In this document: positions 32,077 to 41,961 of the stretch, piece after piece
Layout: each line of letters opens with the position of its first letter
Position numbering within the stretch: the stretch's first letter is position 1
NCBI GenBank assembly: GCA_036186865.1
Contig: AP025047.1
Span: 25,464,861-25,528,860, forward strand
DNA: 64,000 nucleotides
Source of the DNA: Eustoma russellianum
Taxonomy: Eukaryota; Streptophyta; Magnoliopsida; Gentianales; Gentianaceae
Direction of reading: 5' to 3'
Made by a program: the position numbers and the translations under genes
The notes under the pieces: model-generated
Told to the model about the DNA's origin: nothing
The model's input: the letters and a program-made list of their open reading frames with translations, nothing else
The model's database searches: none

Positions 32077-32679
32077 TGTTAAGTTTGGTGAAACTGAAGT
32101 GAGCAGCTGAGGTGAACATGAGCTAACATCGATAGAAGTTGGAGAACTCTGTTGCCAAGCTGAGCTGGACACAGTGTTGCTTAAGTGAGTTAGACAACAG
32201 CATTTCTTAGGTGAGCTAGACAGCTGCATTGCCGAGCTGAGCTGGACAGCATCGTTGTCGAGCTAACCTAGACAGCAATATATCTCGTATGTTACCCTTC
32301 CTCTGATGAATCCTTGACTTTTATGGTATCCCAGCTGAAGTCAAACACTTCATGTTTATCAGTTAGAAGTATGCTTCTCTCTAGAATTCCATCCATGTTA
32401 GGATAGCACGTTAAGTGATGTCACGCTTATGTTGATCATGTCGATCAAACACATATAAAATCCTCCTATAGTACGCATGAAAAATTGGACTGTAATTTGC
32501 TGTTGTGATAGAGAATTTTCTGGCTACCGTCGTCGTGGGTTTTTATTCCCCAAGAAGGTTTTCTCACGTTGTGTCTCTCTTGTTTATTGTTTTGTTTCAT
32601 TACTGCCGCGCTATTCTTGCGTGATTGTGTGTTCATATTTCCGTCGTCGCGTTGTTTTTGCCGCTATCCGTCCTCAACA
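32077..32679 (+). mobile_element. Element G 3' LTR
   Basis: 603 bp, TGTTAAG to CTCAACA, matching the 5' LTR apart from scattered changes and an expanded 26-bp repeat block (about 32150-32278, five units versus three). It also carries an extra gtgatgtcacgctt segment near 32415. Confidence 0.9.
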
Positions 32680-33062
32680 ACTACCTTTCCTTTTTTTTCA
32701 CATATAGATAGAGCACCATATATGTATCGGTGATTAAATTTTCTTGTTGCTGAGGAGGAATTCGAAGGGTAACGAGAATTTATTTATGAATATATGTATT
32801 GGATGTAAACAAATGTGTTTGTTGGATTTTAGTATTCAGTTGGGCACAAATTTTTTTTGAAACCTTCATCGTTTGATTTCATCAAAGAAGGTCTGCAATT
32901 GCAGCATCAAGTACATTAGGTAGTGGGTTTGGTCATCAACTCATATGTAGAGAGTTTTCAAGGCTAACTTTGCAAGCAAGTGCACCAGTATACTATAGTC
33001 CCTTTTGTAAATGCGACATGACAAACCAAAATAGAGCTCTATATGTGCTACATACGGAAATG
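32680..33062. other. No gene seen
   Basis: AT-rich sequence with stops in all frames. It may be 3' flank of the LINE fragment that follows on the minus strand. No poly(A) or poly(T) boundary is clear, although tttttttt runs occur at 32690 and 32850. Confidence 0.5.
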
Positions 33063-33570
33063 ATTTAGGATAGTGGATGGAGAGTGGCGTCTGTGTCTTT
33101 GAGCAATTCCACCATTGTCAAGCAGTCCCACCAAATGATAACGCGGTCATATCCATGGGTTTGAGCAAACAGTAATCCAACACGTATAGCCATCAGTTCT
33201 TCCTGCAGTACACCAATCGCCGATGGAAGAGGTTGGGATTTAGCATATATTATCTCACTACTACTGTTTCGCACAATAGGTCCACAAGCACATGCATTAT
33301 CTAAATCAAAAACATCATCAATGTTGATGGAAATTATGGACTCTGCGAGAGGCGATACTACTTGCACACGCATCCGCCCACGAATTCATCCCAAGAGATT
33401 CGACAAAGGTATATATAGTTCCATTCAAAGCATCCGCTGCAGAAACCATATCCAACCACCTTGGTTGCACTTGCCCTTCACCATACACAAAGGCACACCT
33501 ACGGTTCCAAATTTGCCACAAGATAATGCTAAAATAAATTTTCTTCTCCTGTTCTATACGATTCAGCTGC
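33063..33570 (-). pseudogene. LINE C-terminal RNase H fragment, left part
   Basis: Minus strand. Two overlapping frames together give the C-terminal part of a plant L1-type ORF2: W-Q-I-W-N-R-R-C (about 33510), and an RNase H-like domain with I-N-I-D-D-V (about 33325), a G-P-I-V-R-N strand, E-E-L-M-A-I-R-V (about 33200) and W-W-D-C (about 33125), the expected D-E-D positions. One frameshift near 33330 separates them. The fragment is interrupted at 33570 by element I and continues at 40328. Confidence is high for identity because the second LINE at 55083-57392 has the same order. Confidence 0.75.
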
Positions 33571-34450
33571 TGACGACGTCAGATTTGTCACCAAGTAATA
33601 TATGAGGGTTATGCCGTCAACTCTCCGTCAATGGTCCGCAGACTGTTAACCGACCTGCACAAGGAACAAGGTTAGAGGACCCGGGATCTATGGCCACAGG
33701 TAAAACCCTCCGATGCCCAAATCAGTAGAGGTCATTTGTGGTGAAATTTAGATGCTGGAAAAAGAGTATGGACCTTTTTCTGGTGAACCTGGTAGTGCTT
33801 TCACCGTCCAGAAGATGAGTCCGAATCCTCCCTTTTTCTCTCTGTTCTCTGCCCTTTATATGGTAGCCTAGGCCAATGCATGGGCAGGGCTCTGAGATCG
33901 TGACATGCGAGGAGGTCATAAGAATGACTCTTACTCTTGCATGCTCGCCAAGTGGCACTGTATTAAGCTGAGTTAGCTAGCTTTTGACACCTGAGAGGAG
34001 TTTCACCTGGTTAGATTATCCAAGGTAAACTCTTGGCGCCGAGGCCATACCTTGTATAAATAATCAGAAGTGTTTGTAATGAGCTGAGCCGTGAGGTCGG
34101 CTTGTTGAGACGCAAGTGTCCGACTTCAGAGCGCGTAGGTCAGCCTTCCATGATGACTGCAATTATCTCAAGCGTGGCCTGCGATCGTCGGCCTAAATGA
34201 AGCCGAGACCGAGATGCGGGTTTCGGGCCGAGGTTCGCTGTAGCCGCTATGGAGCTGAGGCCGAGTTGGGGCCTTCAGGCCGAGGTGGAGCTGAGGCCGA
34301 GATGCGTTGTGGCCGTTTTGGCCGAGACGAATTGTTTGTCAGTATATGACCTTGCCGAGCTTTGGGCCGACCTGCGAGACTTAACACTCTCATACCCCTT
34401 TCCTGCCGTTGACTGTTGTTGACTAACAGGCGGTATTTTTTGGTTCATCA
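33571..34450 (-). mobile_element. Element I 3' LTR
   Basis: 880 bp, TGACGACGTCAG to GGTTCATCA on the plus strand. On the minus strand a TATA box (TATAAAGGGC) is at 33851-33860. On the plus strand a TATAAATAA lies near 34056, facing the antisense gene. It differs from the right LTR by about two dozen substitutions by eye. Confidence 0.92.
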
Positions 34451-34462
34451 CTTGCCCCCAGA
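34451..34462 (-). other. Polypurine tract of element I
   Basis: On the minus strand TCTGGGGGCAAG ends at the first base of the 3' LTR. Confidence 0.8.
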
Positions 34463-34799
34463 TTAGTTTGGCCGAGTTGACCTGAGAGGGCATACTAATC
34501 TATTCAGAGTCTTTAACATACCCTTTCAATGACGACGTGTCAACCTCTGATGAGACCGCTCTGCACATTTTCCGGCTGCACGGAGTACGAAGTATTGATG
34601 GCGTATTTGGCTGAGCTGATTAGACTGAGCTGATCAGAATCATAATTGCACCGTCCTTTTAGCACATGTCCATCTATGATTGGTTTGTTCTGCGCATTTA
34701 CTGTTTGCACAGAGCACAAAGCATCAGTTACGCAGCCTGCCGAATTTGGCCGTTTTGCGGATCGAGGACGATCATTCCAAGATGACCTTTGGGCTGCCG

Positions 34800-34995
34800 A
34801 CATAAAGCCTTATAAATAGATCCTTCCAAGGTCATTTGAATCTTTTATTCGTTCTGGCTTTCTGCTCTGGCGTTCTGCTTATTCCTCCGACATCCCTTTC
34901 TAATTCCGACGACTCAGACCTTGCTCAACCTTCCTCCAGCCTTCCTCTTCCTTTCCTTAAGGTTTTCTGTAATTCTTCTTCTTCAATTCTTCACT
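34800..34995 (+). promoter_or_regulatory. Candidate promoter and leader of the antisense gene
   Basis: A TATA box ttataaatag at 34810-34819 is followed by a pyrimidine-rich leader of roughly 150 bases without an early in-frame coding start. The first ATG in good context is at 34996 (cactATGtct). The box faces away from the 3' LTR and towards the antisense exons. Confidence 0.5.
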
Positions 34996-35962
34996 ATGTC
35001 TTCACCTTCCCGAGATTCGCAAAACTTTTTAGAGGGTGGTTCTTACGCCGCCCGCGGTGAGATAACTCTGGTTCTCCACCTCTGTCTGTCAGATCTGCCT
35101 CCACTGATGGTCTTCCCATCCGCAATTTGCGTCAAACCACCGGTGATACTGCTCAGTCCAGTAGAGCCATCACCATGGTCAATTCTTCGCTGGAGCAAGC
35201 AGGGACTGCTCTTGCCCCGGCATCTGTAAATCCTTCTGCCCCCTAAGTCCATCTCGGCTTTCGGGGGTCATTGAGAGAGGTCTGTCTTCTCCCCTTGTTC
35301 AAGAGTCTTTCTCTACCCTGTCTGAGGCCGACCTGGACAGGATTTGTAAATTTTATAAAATTGACAAAAATCGGTTCAGCCTGATCCTTCCCTTGCCTGC
35401 TCAGACCGCCTATGATCCCCCTAGGGAATATGAAGCAGTCTACGAGTACTACTTCAAGTCGGGGTTCAACCTTCCTGTTCCTGAGCCACTTGTCCTTATT
35501 ATGCAGGCCTATGGACTCACGCTTCCTCAAATCCAGCCTAACGGCCTTAAACTTATTCTCTGTTATCTTCTTTTCCTTAGAATAGCTGAAATTCCTTTCA
35601 ATGCTACTATTTTCCGAGCCCTTTTCGCATGTCGGGCCTCGCATAGCTGGTACTATTTCAGCAAGTGAGCGTCTAACACAAATTTTCCTTTTGCCATCAA
35701 TATTCCCACTTTCAATAAGAGATGAAAGGGGAAATATTTTTATGTCAAGAAATCTGAACTGCCGAGCAGAAACGTCTGGAAGTCTGGTAGAGCTGATAAC
35801 ATGAAGCCGAGCCAAGACTACTGCGAAGAATCCGAACACTTCCAATAGTCATTCACTGGCAGAAGGTAGATTCTGAGATATGGATAGCGGCCGACCTGAA
35901 CCACTCGGCTGTTGGCAATAACTATTTGCCACTCTCCCCGGACAACTTAATCATTGTCCGAG

Positions 35963-36034
35963 GTTGATATTATTGTACTTTTTTTTAACTTCCTTTCCTT
36001 CTTTCTGCGTTTAACTGTCTGATCCTTAATGCAG
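35963..36034 (+). other. Predicted intron 1 of the antisense gene
   Basis: Donor cgag|gttgat and acceptor atgcag|gtgcaatgg, 72 bp, with a pyrimidine-rich 3' half (acttttttttaacttccttt). Splicing joins I-V-R to G-A-M-A-G-S-S in one frame. Confidence 0.65.
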
Positions 36035-36211
36035 GTGCAATGGCTGGATCTTCTTCCCGTTCTAGCCAAATGGCTGAAGCAGCGGCCAGAAAGAGGGCCC
36101 GGAAGGAAAGAAGAATGGCTACTCTTGGTTCTGGGGGACCTTCTACCTCAACTCTGCCCCCAGTTTCAACTGCTGCCTCTGCTGAGCCCGAGCTCGCAGA
36201 GCCTGAGTTAG

Positions 36212-36290
36212 GTAACAACTTTCCTCAACTGCAAAAATTTTCTAAGTGTTGAGACTTGTTCTTGTTTTGATCTGTTTTGTTTCTTTGCAG
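36212..36290 (+). other. Predicted intron 2 of the antisense gene
   Basis: Donor gttag|gtaac and acceptor tttgcag|ctctg, 79 bp, T-rich. Removal joins P-E-L to A-L-P-V-E-I-L-D-D-E in frame. Without splicing the frame ends at the tga near 36251. Confidence 0.75.
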
Positions 36291-36676
36291 CTCTGCCAGT
36301 TGAAATTCTGGATGATGAGCCTGAGGCCGAGATCCCGCCTCAGGCTTTTGCTGAGCCAGAGATTTCAGCAGAGGCTGATGAGGGCTCCAACCTTCGCCCT
36401 AGGAAGAGGCAAAGAGGCGAAGGCTCCAGCACTCAAGATCCAGGACCATCTCAGCCTTCAGAGATGGTTGTGGCTGAGCCGGCTGAGGAGAACTTGCCTC
36501 AGTCAAACGAATTTCAAGACCCAATCCTCATTAGGTTTTCAGAGGGTGATTCAGCTCTGGACCCCTCCATCGCTTAGAAACTGAACAAAGTGGCAGTCCT
36601 GCCCTTAGATCATCAAAAGTTCAGGGCGACTGTCTGGGGCCAGCTGAAAAATGCCTTCCAGTCAAACATTGCTTTG

Positions 36677-36751
36677 GTAAGTAAAGACTTTCTTTAAGTG
36701 CCTTGTTCGCTTTTTATCATTTAACTCCTTCTAACCCTACTTCCTTTGCAG
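36677..36751 (+). other. Predicted intron 3 of the antisense gene
   Basis: Donor gctttg|gtaagt (perfect consensus) and acceptor cctttgcag|gtctg, 75 bp. Removal places the coiled-coil exon in the frame of exon 3. Confidence 0.75.
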
Positions 36752-37309
36752 GTCTGAGCTCAGGAGTTGGAGATTCTGACTCACAGTGAAGAATTTCTTG
36801 GAGAGCTTGAAGCCAAAAGTAAAAAACTTGAGGAGGCCGAACTAAAGAGGGCTGAGCTGACCCGGGAAAACACACATCTGCGGGCCAACGTTTCTCAACT
36901 CCAGCATAGGGCCGAAGATGCTGAGATGAAGCTAGCCACTTTCAAATCAAAAGTGGATGAGTTGGAACACAAGGTAACAGATCTGGAGCTGACCTCCACT
37001 CAGACTCTAAATGAGAATGTGTTTCTAAAGAAACAAATTGCTGAGCTGATGCAGAAGAGCAAAGATGATGAAGAACAACTGGGCTTACTGCGTCACCAAC
37101 TGATTGAAGCTGAGATCAAGACAATTGTGGACTTCAAGAAATCCAAGTTTTTTTAAGAAAACATGATCTTTCTGCAGAGCTCAGCTATGGAGGTTGGCCG
37201 AAGAGAAGCCATTGATGTCTGCTCAAATGTTTATCCAGATCTGAACAAAGAAGATCCACGCCTGACTGAGCTATACAATCCCAGTGCTTCCCAAGAGTTT
37301 GAAGATTAA

Positions 37310-37900
37310 TTCCAAAATTTCATAGATGGAGCTGACTTGAGGGAAGAAGACAATTAGACTTAGGCTTCTTTTTGTAATCTTTAACTGAGCAGACATCAGT
37401 TGTATTTTGAACTTAAATTCTTCATCAATGAAAAATCTGCCTTCTGTAGTTTACAACTCCTTCTTTTCTGTTTTCATCTTTTCATCAAGTTTGTTCTTTA
37501 AACTCATAATTGCCGAGTTCCCATGTCGGCCAGGTTAAACTTGAACAATTTCGTTTAGAATAAACTAAGTCTCCAAGCTATAGAATAAGCATGTTAGTTT
37601 GCTGAGTTGTCCTTCAAACTTATTGTTGCCGAGTTCTCATGTCGGCCTTAATAAACCTGATCAGTTTTAATAAAATAAGTCAACAGACTTTTAAATATAA
37701 AATAAACCTATTATCCTGCCGAGCTGAACCAAGGATCGAATAAGAGAATCTTGTACTGCCTTGGCCGAGATCCAATGTGGATGATACTTAGTAATAATCT
37801 AAGTTTTTATCCAAGTATATCCGGAATATGTTTGCCGAGGTGAAATGATGGGGGAATTTGCCCCCAGATGTTGAGTCCTGTTTAACCTTTTCAGACTTGC
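37310..37900. other. Element I untranslated spacer
   Basis: Antisense-gene 3' flank. It carries a possible polyadenylation region (aatgaaaaatctgcc near 37430) and repeated words tgccgagttc(c/t)catgtcggcc (about 37511, 37628). No further gene is seen. Confidence 0.55.
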
Positions 37901-37914
37901 TGAGATCGTATAAG

Positions 37915-38273
37915 TTCATCCTTTAGCGGACTCCTGCCTCGGACTGGCCGAGGTCTTGTTTCACCCTTTAGTAGGCTCTCGCCTCGGGCTGGCCGAGGTC
38001 TTGTTTCACCTTTAGCGGGCTCTCACCTCGGGCTGGCCGAGGTCTTGTTTTACCCTCTAACGGGCTCTCACATTGGCCTGGCCGAGGTCTTGTTTTACCC
38101 TTTAGCGGGCTCTCGCCTCGGGCTGGCCGAGGTCTTGTTTTACCCTTTAACGGGCACTTGCCTCGGGTTGGCCGAGGTCTTGTTTTACCCTATAGCGGGC
38201 TCTCGCCTCGGACTGGCCGAGGTCATGTTTTACCCTATAGCAGGCTCTCGCCTCGGACTAGCCGAGGTCTTAT
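37915..38273. repeat. 45-bp minisatellite in element I
   Basis: About eight tandem copies of a 45-bp unit beginning ggccgaggtcttgttttacc and containing cgggctctcgcctcggg. Because 45 is a multiple of three, reading frames stay open through it and give a 15-residue periodic peptide. I regard that as a by-product. Confidence 0.92.
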
Positions 38274-38459
38274 ATTAGGAAACTTCTCCGTTCTGTGGAG
38301 TCGTGCCCCTAGTTTCGTTGCGAGTTATGAATAGGCATAAACATTTTCTCCAGAGAAGTTTCGGACACCGATTGGTGACTAGCTTTATTGAGTTCTGAAT
38401 AAACTTATCACAGGGCCGAGCTGAGAAGCTTCGGCTGTACATGAGGAAAATAAATCCCC

Positions 38460-39360
38460 ATTTGAATCTCAGACTCTCACTATCAGGTCGGCCTGGTTCG
38501 CCCAGAAATCCGCAATTTTTGCACATCTGAATCCGAATCTTCTTCTAGGGCCCGAGGCTGCTGCTCTGGTCGGCATCTTCCTTCCCGAGGAATGTCTAAA
38601 TCGAGCTTGTTGTGCAGCCTTGGCCTCAGATTGTAGAATTGTTGTAAGTGACCGAGCTCGATCAAACGCCCGATCTCCTGGCCGAGTTGCCTACAATCTT
38701 CTGTATCATGCCCAATATCATGATGGTGTAAGCAGTAGAGTTGTTGGTTCCTCTTATAGAGTGGCCCTTCGAGAGGCTAAGGTTCTCTTGCCAGTCCTTT
38801 CTTCCTCATGTAGGAAAGGATATGGGCCTTAGAAGCCAACAGAGAATTCCTTTCTTTGCCTCAGCCCCTTAGCTGAATCTTGATAGAGCACCTTTCTCGC
38901 AGCGGGGTCTTGCCTTTATTACAAACTTATCTGCCATGTTTGAATGGCAGAGATGCGTTTGGAGGGCACTTTAAGCTCTGGTGGTCAGATCTTTGTACTG
39001 AAGGCCTTGCCTCAGCCCTAAACTCGGCCTGACGCCCAGGAGGATAACCCGGCCGAGTTGGAGAATACTCCAAGTCTTGTGAATTAGAATTGCTGGGATA
39101 GAAGCCGCTGGTACCTTCTGCAGAGGCTTTCCCCTTCATCTCCTTCACTACAGCTTGGAACACCGTCGGGTTTTGAGCCACGTAGCGTATGGCTCGCATA
39201 TGCTCCTCATACGTGAAAGCAACAAGGGTTGAGGAACTTTCTGGCTCTGAAGAACACTGCTCCGTTTGTTGTTGGTGAGGCCACTGACATCTTTCGGGGG
39301 TCGATCAGGGGTTGCTCGGACCCTCTCCCATCTCTTTTTTCCATTCTTCACGCAACGGTT
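38460..39360 (-). pseudogene. Element I gag fragment
   Basis: Minus strand. Starting near the M-E/K..K-K-R-W-E-R-V segment close to the primer site, several broken frames give a Ty3/gypsy-type gag end: Y-C-L-H-H-H-D-I-G-H-D-T-E-D-C (about 38670-38735), a typical C-H-x-x-x-H-x-T-x-x-C arrangement, then L-I-E-L-G-H-L-Q-Q-F-Y-N (about 38625-38665) and a charged E-E-D-S-D-S-D tail. The upstream part (38927-39199) is basic and tyrosine/proline-rich. Frames shift at least three times. Confidence 0.65.
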
Positions 39361-39422
39361 AGGAAGGACAATTACTAAGGGAGTCCTTGGAAAGTTGTTA
39401 ACCTCAACGTCGGAGGTTCGGG

Positions 39423-39440
39423 GCCTCTTTCTAGCGCCAA
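39423..39440 (-). other. Primer binding site of element I
   Basis: On the minus strand TGGCGCTAGAAAGAGGCC starts two bases after the LTR end. TGGCGC-type sites are typical of plant Ty3/gypsy elements and differ from the initiator-Met site of the copia elements here. Confidence 0.75.
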
Positions 39441-39442
39441 TT

Positions 39443-40322
39443 TGATGACGTCAGATTTGTCACCAAGTAATATGTGAGGGTTATGCCGTCAACTCTCCGT
39501 CAATGGTCCGCAGACTGTTAACCGACCTGCACAAGGAACAAGGTTAGAGGACCCGGGATCTATGGCCACGGGTAGTACCCTCCGATGCCCAAGTCAGTAG
39601 AGGTCATTTGTGGTGAAATTTAGATGCTGGAAAAAGAGTATGGACCTTTTTCTGGTGAACCTGGTAGTGCTTTCACCGTCCAGAAGATGAGTCCGAATCC
39701 TCCCTTTTTCTCTCTGTTCTCTGCCCTTTATATGGCAGCCTAGGCCAATGCATGGGCAGGGTTCTGAGATCGTGACATGCGAGGAGGTCATAAGAATGAC
39801 TCTTACTCTTGCATGCTCGCCAAGATGCACTGTATTAAGCTGAGTTAGCTAGCTTTTGACACCTGAGAGGAGTTTCACTTGGTTAGATTATCCAAAGTAA
39901 ACTCTTGGCACCGAGGCCATACCTTGTATAAATAATCAGAAGTGTTCGTAATGAGCTGAGCCGTGAGATCGGCTTGCTGAGACGCAAGTGTCCGACTTTA
40001 GAGAGCGTAGGTCAGCCTTCCATGATGACTGCAATTATCTCAAGCGTGGCCTGCGATCGTCGGCCTAAATGAAGCCGAGACCGAGCTGCGGGTTTCGGGC
40101 TGAGGTTCGCTGTAGCCGCTATGGAGCTGAGGCCGAGTTGGGGCCTTCAGGCCGAGGTGGAGCTGAGGCCGAGATGCGTTGTGGCCGTTTTGGCCGAGAC
40201 GAATTGTTTGTCAGTATATGACCTTGCCGAGCTTTGGGCCGACCTGCGAGACTTAACACTCTCATACCCCTTTCCTGCCGTTGACTGTTGTTGACTAACA
40301 TGCGGTATTTTTTGGTTCATCA
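39443..40322 (-). mobile_element. Element I 5' LTR
   Basis: 880 bp, TGATGACGTCAG to GGTTCATCA on the plus strand, nearly identical to 33571-34450. The words gccgag and gagctgaggccgag recur through both LTRs. Confidence 0.92.
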
Positions 40323-40327
40323 GCTGC

Positions 40328-40440
40328 CATTCAAATAAAGCATCTATGTTGCAGAGTAAAAATTTAGATAACTGGAATGTCACTAATCGTCAGTGGGGAT
40401 TTAGTGATTTCAATAATTGAATATCCAGAAAATTTTTATG
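40328..40440 (-). pseudogene. LINE fragment, right part (continues 33570)
   Basis: Minus strand. The frame reading L-C-N-I-D-A-L-F-E-W-Q-L joins, after removal of element I and one copy of gctgc, to the ORF2 frame that begins again below 33570. It supports a single LINE copy present before element I arrived. Confidence 0.5.
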
Positions 40441-40929
40441 TGTAGCTGTATATTTTGTGTCACTCGGGGGTGTCAGATAGCATCGTCAGTCATGTCTCAT
40501 TTTATAAAAAAACTGGGCGTGACACCAAAACCAAAGCGCACCACTGAAATAGCCTATGCATGTGCTGTCATAAATACAATTACACACAAGACGTCGGCAT
40601 GTAAAACACCAGAATGAAGAAATGTTCTGTAATTTTCGATATGTTTCAAGCCTTAATCCGTATTCTTTTGAATCTTATATAAAAAAAATGATGCAGATAT
40701 CTGAAACATGTTTCTAAAACATTTTAAATCGTATCCGATTAAAGTTTAGAAGCAATCAAACAACTTAGGCTGGTAAAATGGATGTTTAAAGTCAACTTCG
40801 GTAAAATGGATTTTTAAAGTCAACTTTGAAGATTCAAAATCGAGTTTGGTACACTCTCACATGTCTTATGCCTTAAAATCGACTTTGAGTGGTCCAAATT
40901 GACTTTGAGTCAAACAAGACCGCATGTTA
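40441..40929. other. No gene seen; short local repeat
   Basis: AT-rich. Two and a half copies of ggtaaaatggatttttaaag occur at 40775-40830 and related gactttgag words near 40880-40910. No terminal repeats could be paired. Confidence 0.5.
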
Positions 40930-41961
40930 CCGGATTTCTACTTCCTCGAGTATGGTTTAGGAGGTTCACATTAGTCATGAGGCGATGCGGGTATCAGCAA
41001 AGCAACTCAGATCATAGTTTGTTTGTAAAACGAAGAGGTAAACTTGTCGCATGTCTAATTATTTATATGGATGATTATCACAGGGAGTGATCAGGAAGAG
41101 ATCTTCAATCTGAATGCAATTCTGCTCCGCGATTTCGAAATGAAAGATCTTGGCAGCCTTAAGTACTTCCTTGGCATTGAGGTTCTACGATCAAAACGGA
41201 GGATTTTCGTATCACACAACAAGTACATAACGGACCTACTCGCAGAGTCGTGAACGATCGATTGTAATCCCGCAGAGACACATATACAGGTCAATCATGT
41301 ACTCAGGATTAAAGGAGGAGTAGATCCAACTGTTAGGGGAAGATATCAGAGGTTGATAGGTAAATTAATAAGCCTATCACATACGAGACGGAACATAGCA
41401 TGTGTTGTCGGAGTAGTCAGCCAGTTTATACGTCGACCACATGAGGAACATATAGAGGCCGCCATGAGAATTGTCCGATATATAAAAGGTACGGCTGGAA
41501 AAGGACTTATATTCAGGAAAAATAGACACGTTAACATAGAAGCATACACTGACGCAGACTGGGCCGGAAATCCAAGTGATCGATGGTCGACTTTTGGCTA
41601 TTCAGTACTCGTAGGAGGAAACCTTGTAACATGTAAGAGTAAGAAACAGAAGGTTATAGCACTGTCTAGCGCAGAAGCAGAGTTCAGAGGCATTGCAAAA
41701 GGTGTATCTGAGGTACTGTGGGTCAGAGGGGTGCTGACTGAAATAGGGTTCTCTCCAAGTCTTCCAAGCCAGCTGAAGTGTGATAATAAGACAGCTATAA
41801 GTATCTCAGAATATCTAGTTCAGCATGATCGAACGAAGCATGTCGAAGTTGATCGACATTTTATCAAGGAGAAACTTGAAGACAAGATAATCGAACTTTC
41901 CTATGTTCAGTCTGAAGATCAATTAGCAGATGCTCTCAGTAAAGCTGTAGTCGGTAGGATG
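40930..41961 (+). pseudogene. Element J: copia reverse transcriptase end and RNase H (left part)
   Basis: Plus strand, 5' truncated. Starts inside reverse transcriptase at P-R-V-W-F-R-R-F. It retains Y-M-D-D (about 41066-41077), shifts frame, then reads M-K-D-L-G-S-L-K-Y-F-L-G-I-E-V (41071-41253). A stop follows, and then an open stretch of 207 codons (41353-41976) holds the thumb and RNase H with D-A-D-W, S-S-A-E-A-E-F, C-D-N-K-T-A-I-S and R-T-K-H-V-E. The open frame runs a few codons into the LTR of H, which interrupts J after V-V-G-R. The rest of J is at 49234. Confidence 0.88.

Larger units (their letters stand above)
27559..32679 (+). mobile_element. Element G: Ty1/copia retrotransposon
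   Basis: LTRs at 27559-28107 (549 bp) and 32077-32679 (603 bp) end in the same tatccgtcctcaaca. They enclose, on the plus strand, primer site, gag, protease, integrase, reverse transcriptase and RNase H of Tnt1/Tork-like copia type. The 54-bp length difference corresponds to two extra 26-bp units in the 3' LTR. No target duplication is visible (ataaa versus actac). The reading frames have many stops and the reverse transcriptase lacks its catalytic segment. Confidence 0.88.
34996..37309 (+). pseudogene. Antisense spliced gene of element I (PF04195-type)
   Basis: Exon 1 (34996-35962) encodes the putative gypsy-type transposon domain: A-D-L-D-R-I, Y-D-P-P-R-E-Y-E, Y-Y-F-K-S-G-F-N-L-P-V, G-L-T-L-P-Q-I-Q-P-N, followed by W-Y-Y-F and W-K-G-K-Y-F-like segments. 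Introns with consensus ends lie at 35963-36034, 36212-36290 and 36677-36751. Joining exons 36035-36211, 36291-36676 and 36752-37309 keeps one frame: a basic/serine-rich part, an acidic proline-rich linker, then a long coiled coil (about 36767-37130) and a C terminus ending E-F-E-D at the taa of 37307-37309. Damage: 1-base shifts near 35060 and 35240, stops near 35666, 35735 and 35849 in exon 1, a tag at 36574-36576, a tga at 36755-36757, and a T-run frameshift near 37152. The function of the family is unknown. Confidence 0.72.
33571..40322 (-). mobile_element. Element I: gypsy-type non-autonomous LTR element with antisense gene
   Basis: LTRs 33571-34450 and 39443-40322, both 880 bp, are flanked by the perfect duplication gctgc (33566-33570 and 40323-40327). 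The minus strand is the element's sense strand: primer site TGGCGCTAGAAAGAGG next to the right LTR, gag with a H-H-D-I-G-H-D-T-E-D-C motif, and a polypurine tract beside the left LTR. No protease, integrase or reverse transcriptase is present, so it cannot move alone. The part near the 3' LTR carries on the opposite strand a multi-exon gene of the putative gypsy-type transposon family (PF04195). Antisense extra ORFs are known in Tat-lineage Ty3/gypsy elements, to which I assign it by inference. Confidence 0.85.

Noticed and set aside
27554..32684. Target duplication for element G
   Set aside because: The flanking five bases (ataaa and actac) do not match, so none is claimed.
35243..35845. 200-codon minus-strand frame
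   Set aside because: Complement of the first exon of the antisense gene, whose plus-strand product matches the PF04195 pattern; the minus frame shows no domain.
38045..38278. 77-codon frame with a 15-residue repeat
   Set aside because: Produced by a 45-bp tandem repeat whose unit is a multiple of three; no start context or homology.
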